From the NCBI GenBank assembly GCA_016928755.1, contig JAFGKB010000056.1, positions 1-7,169 on the forward strand: DNA of 7,169 nt. Direction: 5' to 3'. The DNA comes from Anaerolineae bacterium (GTDB taxonomy: Bacteria > Chloroflexota > Anaerolineae > B4-G1 > SLSP01). Under the pieces are notes generated by a model that saw nothing but the letters and a program-made list of their open reading frames with translations, did no database searches and was not told where the DNA came from. Of this stretch, positions 5,341 through 7,169 are shown piece after piece (the stretch's first letter is position 1; every line of letters begins with the position of its first letter). A program made the position numbers and the translations under genes.

Positions 5341-5369
5341 ATAATAACACAAATACCCTGAAATTTCAA
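5341..5369 (-). promoter_or_regulatory. Promoter for rsfS
   Basis: On the minus strand TTGAAA (5369-5364) and TATTAT (5346-5341) are separated by exactly 17 bp, each one or two mismatches from the sigma-70/sigma-A consensus. The predicted start near 5334 gives a leader of about 48 nt before the GTG of rsfS. It separates rsfS from the ABC transporter operon upstream. Confidence 0.7.
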
Positions 5370-5431
5370 TGCAGTATTTCCCCGGTTCCCTGGGTGCGTT
5401 TCTGAATTAGGGCGCGTTAGTCTCTTCTCGT

Positions 5432-5445
5432 ACGCCATTTGGCGT
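5432..5445. repeat. Small hairpin after the ABC permease genes
   Basis: ACGCC (5432-5436) and GGCGT (5441-5445) form a 5-bp stem with a 4-nt loop, about 37 bp after the end of the second permease gene. There is no T-tract beside it, so it is only a weak candidate for the 3' end of the transporter transcript. Confidence 0.25.
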
Positions 5446-5481
5446 GCCAGGGTGGTAAGATAATAAAAAATCTCTGTGGGC

Positions 5482-6270
5482 CTATGACCCCGTACTCGCA
5501 TAATGTCGCATCCCAAACTGCCAGACACGATAGCCGATAAACAGCAGTACTGCCGCAACCGGCGGGGCCGCCCAGGCAATGACTCCGATATCCCTACCCA
5601 GGATATAGCTTGCCGGGTAGAATGAAGCCAACCCATAGGGGATAACCCATGTCATCAGGATACGTATCGAGTTCGGGTAAATATTCAGCGGGTACTTCGC
5701 AAACTCGTTGGTCTCAAAGATAACCTTAGTGACCGGCACCGAGTCGATAATCCAGAACGCGCTCACACAGGTAATTAAGTTGAGGGCCATAAAGATAACA
5801 CCCCCACTAATTACCATTATAGCGGTATAGAAAAACAGCAGCGGTGTCCAACTGATACTGAGCTTGATCGAAGATTGGATGACCAGGAACAACCCGACCA
5901 GGAAATGCCCAATTCCGTCGTGGCAGAAGCGGTCGGCCAGCAGGTGAAAGAGTGGGTCGATGGGCCGGACCAGGAAGCGGTCAAATTGGCCGGTGCGGAC
6001 GTAGGACCAACCGAAGGGCCAGAGATTATCGGCGAACATATGGTTCAAGGACTTTGCCAGGGTTAATAGGCCGTAGACCATCAGGATTTCCTCATAGGTC
6101 CAGCCTTGTAGTACTGGGACGTTGAGCATCACAATCCAGATAGATAGAATGCTGGCCGCCTGTAGAAAAACGGTTGATATTACCCCAATAAAGAAGTTAG
6201 TCCGGTATTCCATCAGAATTTTAAACCGTTGGGCTAGAAATAGCCAGTAGAGCTTTGCATACCGGATCAT
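5482..6270 (-). CDS. ABC-2 type exporter permease, COG3694/DUF990-like
   Basis: Integral membrane subunit of an ATP-driven exporter; the substrate cannot be read from the sequence. The 262 residues show about six hydrophobic segments (roughly 24-48, 62-78, 118-134, 143-163, 164-180 and 226-246). Conserved elements of this permease type are visible: GQFDRFLVRPIDPL (94-107), a cytoplasmic coupling segment; NEFAKYPLNIYPNSIR (188-203); and FYPASYILG (217-225). The start has AAGGAGG at 6278-6284, 7 nt upstream, and this ribosome binding site overlaps the last codons of the preceding permease gene, suggesting translational coupling. The neighbour upstream is the partner permease and before it an ATP-binding subunit, so the three form one transporter operon. 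I infer heterodimeric membrane domains. Confidence 0.85.
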   Translation of the reverse strand: MIRYAKLYWLFLAQRFKILMEYRTNFFIGVISTVFLQAASILSIWIVMLNVPVLQGWTYEEILMVYGLLTLAKSLNHMFADNLWPFGWSYVRTGQFDRFLVRPIDPLFHLLADRFCHDGIGHFLVGLFLVIQSSIKLSISWTPLLFFYTAIMVISGGVIFMALNLITCVSAFWIIDSVPVTKVIFETNEFAKYPLNIYPNSIRILMTWVIPYGLASFYPASYILGRDIGVIAWAAPPVAAVLLFIGYRVWQFGMRHYASTGS

Positions 6271-6273
6271 AAG

Positions 6274-7086
6274 TTAGCCTCCTTGAACCGTAACTTTGCG
6301 CACTGCTCGGCTGAAAATAGCACGCGCGGCGATAAAGAGGCATGTCAACCAAATCAGTTGTGTTAGCCAGACTTGGGAGGCTTCTGCCACGGGTGTGATG
6401 CCGCTGAGGAGGGATACCGGTGAGTAGAGTGCTTGGGAGAATGGGAGGGCGTTTACAACTTTCTGGATTGTCGGGGGCATAATATCCAGTGGTATTAGCG
6501 CGCCGCTGAAGAACAGGCCAATTCCGGTGCGGGCCATATGCAAGCCCCATACCTCTGTTGTATAGAAGGCCAGGCAGGAGAGTATCCAATCGAAGCAGAA
6601 GAGCACCGCGTGTCCCAGGAAGAGCGATAATAAAAACGCACCCCAGGTAGCGGTGTCAGTGGGGAGTTGTAGCCCGAAGGCAAACCATGCAATGATCAAT
6701 AACGGTATCTTGGTTACCAGATTGGTCATCGCCAGGGTCAAGCTGCTGATATATTGTACCCCTTGGTAGTCCAGGGGACGGAGTAACTCCATGATGATTT
6801 GCCCGCTGGTGATATTGTGTCCAACCTCAAGCAGTAGTTGGTTCTCAATTAAAGGCAGACATACTTGGGCCAGGAGAATGTAGTTAAGGGTTTGTTGTAA
6901 CACAAGCCCGTTAATCTCCTGCCCTTGGGCATACACAGCGCGCCAGAAGTAAGTAAAGATAGCCATCGTGAGTATCTGGACAAAGAACTCCATCCAGAAC
7001 CAGATGCTATAAGCGGTAAGGAGCTTAGGTGACATCGCGCTGATGCCTAAATAAGCTCGTAGCCTACGTCTTAATTCAGCCGTCAT
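6274..7086 (-). CDS. ABC-2 type exporter permease, COG4587-like
   Basis: Membrane subunit of the same exporter; substrate unknown. The 270 residues contain about six hydrophobic segments (roughly 24-48, 63-80, 115-138, 147-174, 182-202 and 238-256). Motifs typical of this permease type are SGQIIMELLRPLDY (94-107), the segment FFSGALIPLDIMPP (192-205) and LPFSQALYSP (214-223). Its ATG overlaps the stop codon of the preceding ATP-binding gene as ATGA. GGGAGG at 7097-7102 serves as the ribosome binding site at a rather long 10-nt spacing. It ends 3 bp before the second permease. The basic N-terminus (RRRLRAY) should face the cytoplasm. This arrangement of one ATPase followed by two unequal permeases is known for the DUF990 group. 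Confidence 0.85.
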   Translation of the reverse strand: MTAELRRRLRAYLGISAMSPKLLTAYSIWFWMEFFVQILTMAIFTYFWRAVYAQGQEINGLVLQQTLNYILLAQVCLPLIENQLLLEVGHNITSGQIIMELLRPLDYQGVQYISSLTLAMTNLVTKIPLLIIAWFAFGLQLPTDTATWGAFLLSLFLGHAVLFCFDWILSCLAFYTTEVWGLHMARTGIGLFFSGALIPLDIMPPTIQKVVNALPFSQALYSPVSLLSGITPVAEASQVWLTQLIWLTCLFIAARAIFSRAVRKVTVQGG

Positions 7087-7169
7087 ACTACAACTTCCTC
7101 CCGTAAAGCCCCGCCGTAGATCTGCTTCACGATAGATGATAAGTCAGGTTCGGCCAATGAGAAATCAGA
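7083..7169 (-). CDS. ABC transporter ATP-binding subunit, C-terminal end only
   Basis: The minus strand is open from the window edge to a TGA at 7083-7085, giving 28 residues that end EEVVV and include SLAEPDLSSIVKQIYGG. This Glu-Pro-Asp-(hydrophobic)-x-x-(Ile/Val)-(Val/Ile) pattern is typical of the tail of ABC-2 exporter ATPases (COG4586 and relatives). Walker and signature motifs would lie outside the window. The stop codon overlaps the start of the first permease as ATGA, supporting one operon. The assignment rests mainly on this context and the short tail. Confidence 0.75.
   Translation of the reverse strand, partial: SDFSLAEPDLSSIVKQIYGGALREEVVV

Noticed and set aside
5465..5497. Possible terminator at the end of the second permease gene (GGGTC/GGCCC stem then six T)
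   Set aside because: The stem has only five pairs including a G-U, a three-base loop, and a seven-base gap before the T run; it is weaker than a normal terminator.
5274..5636. 120-codon minus-strand frame spanning the rsfS promoter region
   Set aside because: It overlaps the permease end in another frame, crosses the rsfS promoter and leader, and its product resembles no family.
6221..6589. 122-codon minus-strand frame across the junction of the two permease genes
   Set aside because: It overlaps two well-supported membrane proteins in a different frame and has no hydrophobic or domain pattern of its own.

Overview
The window is a bacterial chromosome segment in which every convincing gene lies on the minus strand, so transcription runs from right to left. 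The protein sequences (a class I GAPDH, a YvcK with two N-terminal membrane segments, an RsfS, and a DUF990-type ABC-2 exporter) look like those of Chloroflexota (Dehalococcoidia/Anaerolineae-like). A deep Clostridia relative is the main alternative. This rests on remembered family resemblance, not a search. Base composition is moderate and coding density is high. Promoters match the sigma-70/sigma-A consensus and most genes have a GGAGG-type ribosome binding site.

Layout from right to left in transcription order: (1) 5482-7169 holds the end of an ABC transporter operon: the last 28 codons of an ATP-binding subunit, then two ABC-2 permeases, joined by a 4-bp ATGA overlap and a 3-bp gap. (2) 5287-5481 is a 195-bp intergenic stretch with a good promoter (TTGAAA-17-TATTAT) for the next gene. 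(3) 4936-5286 is rsfS (ribosomal silencing factor), starting with GTG. (4) 4761-4935 holds a 32-nt near-perfect palindrome and then a full-consensus promoter (TTGACA-16-TATAAT) whose predicted transcription start coincides with the next ATG. (5) 3495-4760 is a yvcK/CofD-like gene. (6) 3257-3494 is a 238-bp leader region with a C8/G-rich block and an imperfect dyad. (7) 151-3256 is the glycolytic cluster gap-pgk-tpiA, with an intrinsic terminator between gap and pgk. (8) 1-150 is the tpiA downstream region: three consecutive hairpins, one of them very GC-rich, and a 9-nt tandem repeat.

gap, pgk and tpiA carry out adjacent triose-phosphate steps of glycolysis/gluconeogenesis. yvcK sits immediately upstream, and in Bacillus its homologue is needed for growth on gluconeogenic carbon sources and for cell-wall precursor balance, so the neighbourhood is metabolically coherent. 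RsfS blocks 50S-30S joining in starvation. The ABC exporter is a separate unit of unknown substrate.

No new multi-gene system is visible. The most unusual signal is regulatory: yvcK appears to be transcribed from a consensus promoter as a leaderless mRNA, just downstream of a long non-terminator palindrome.
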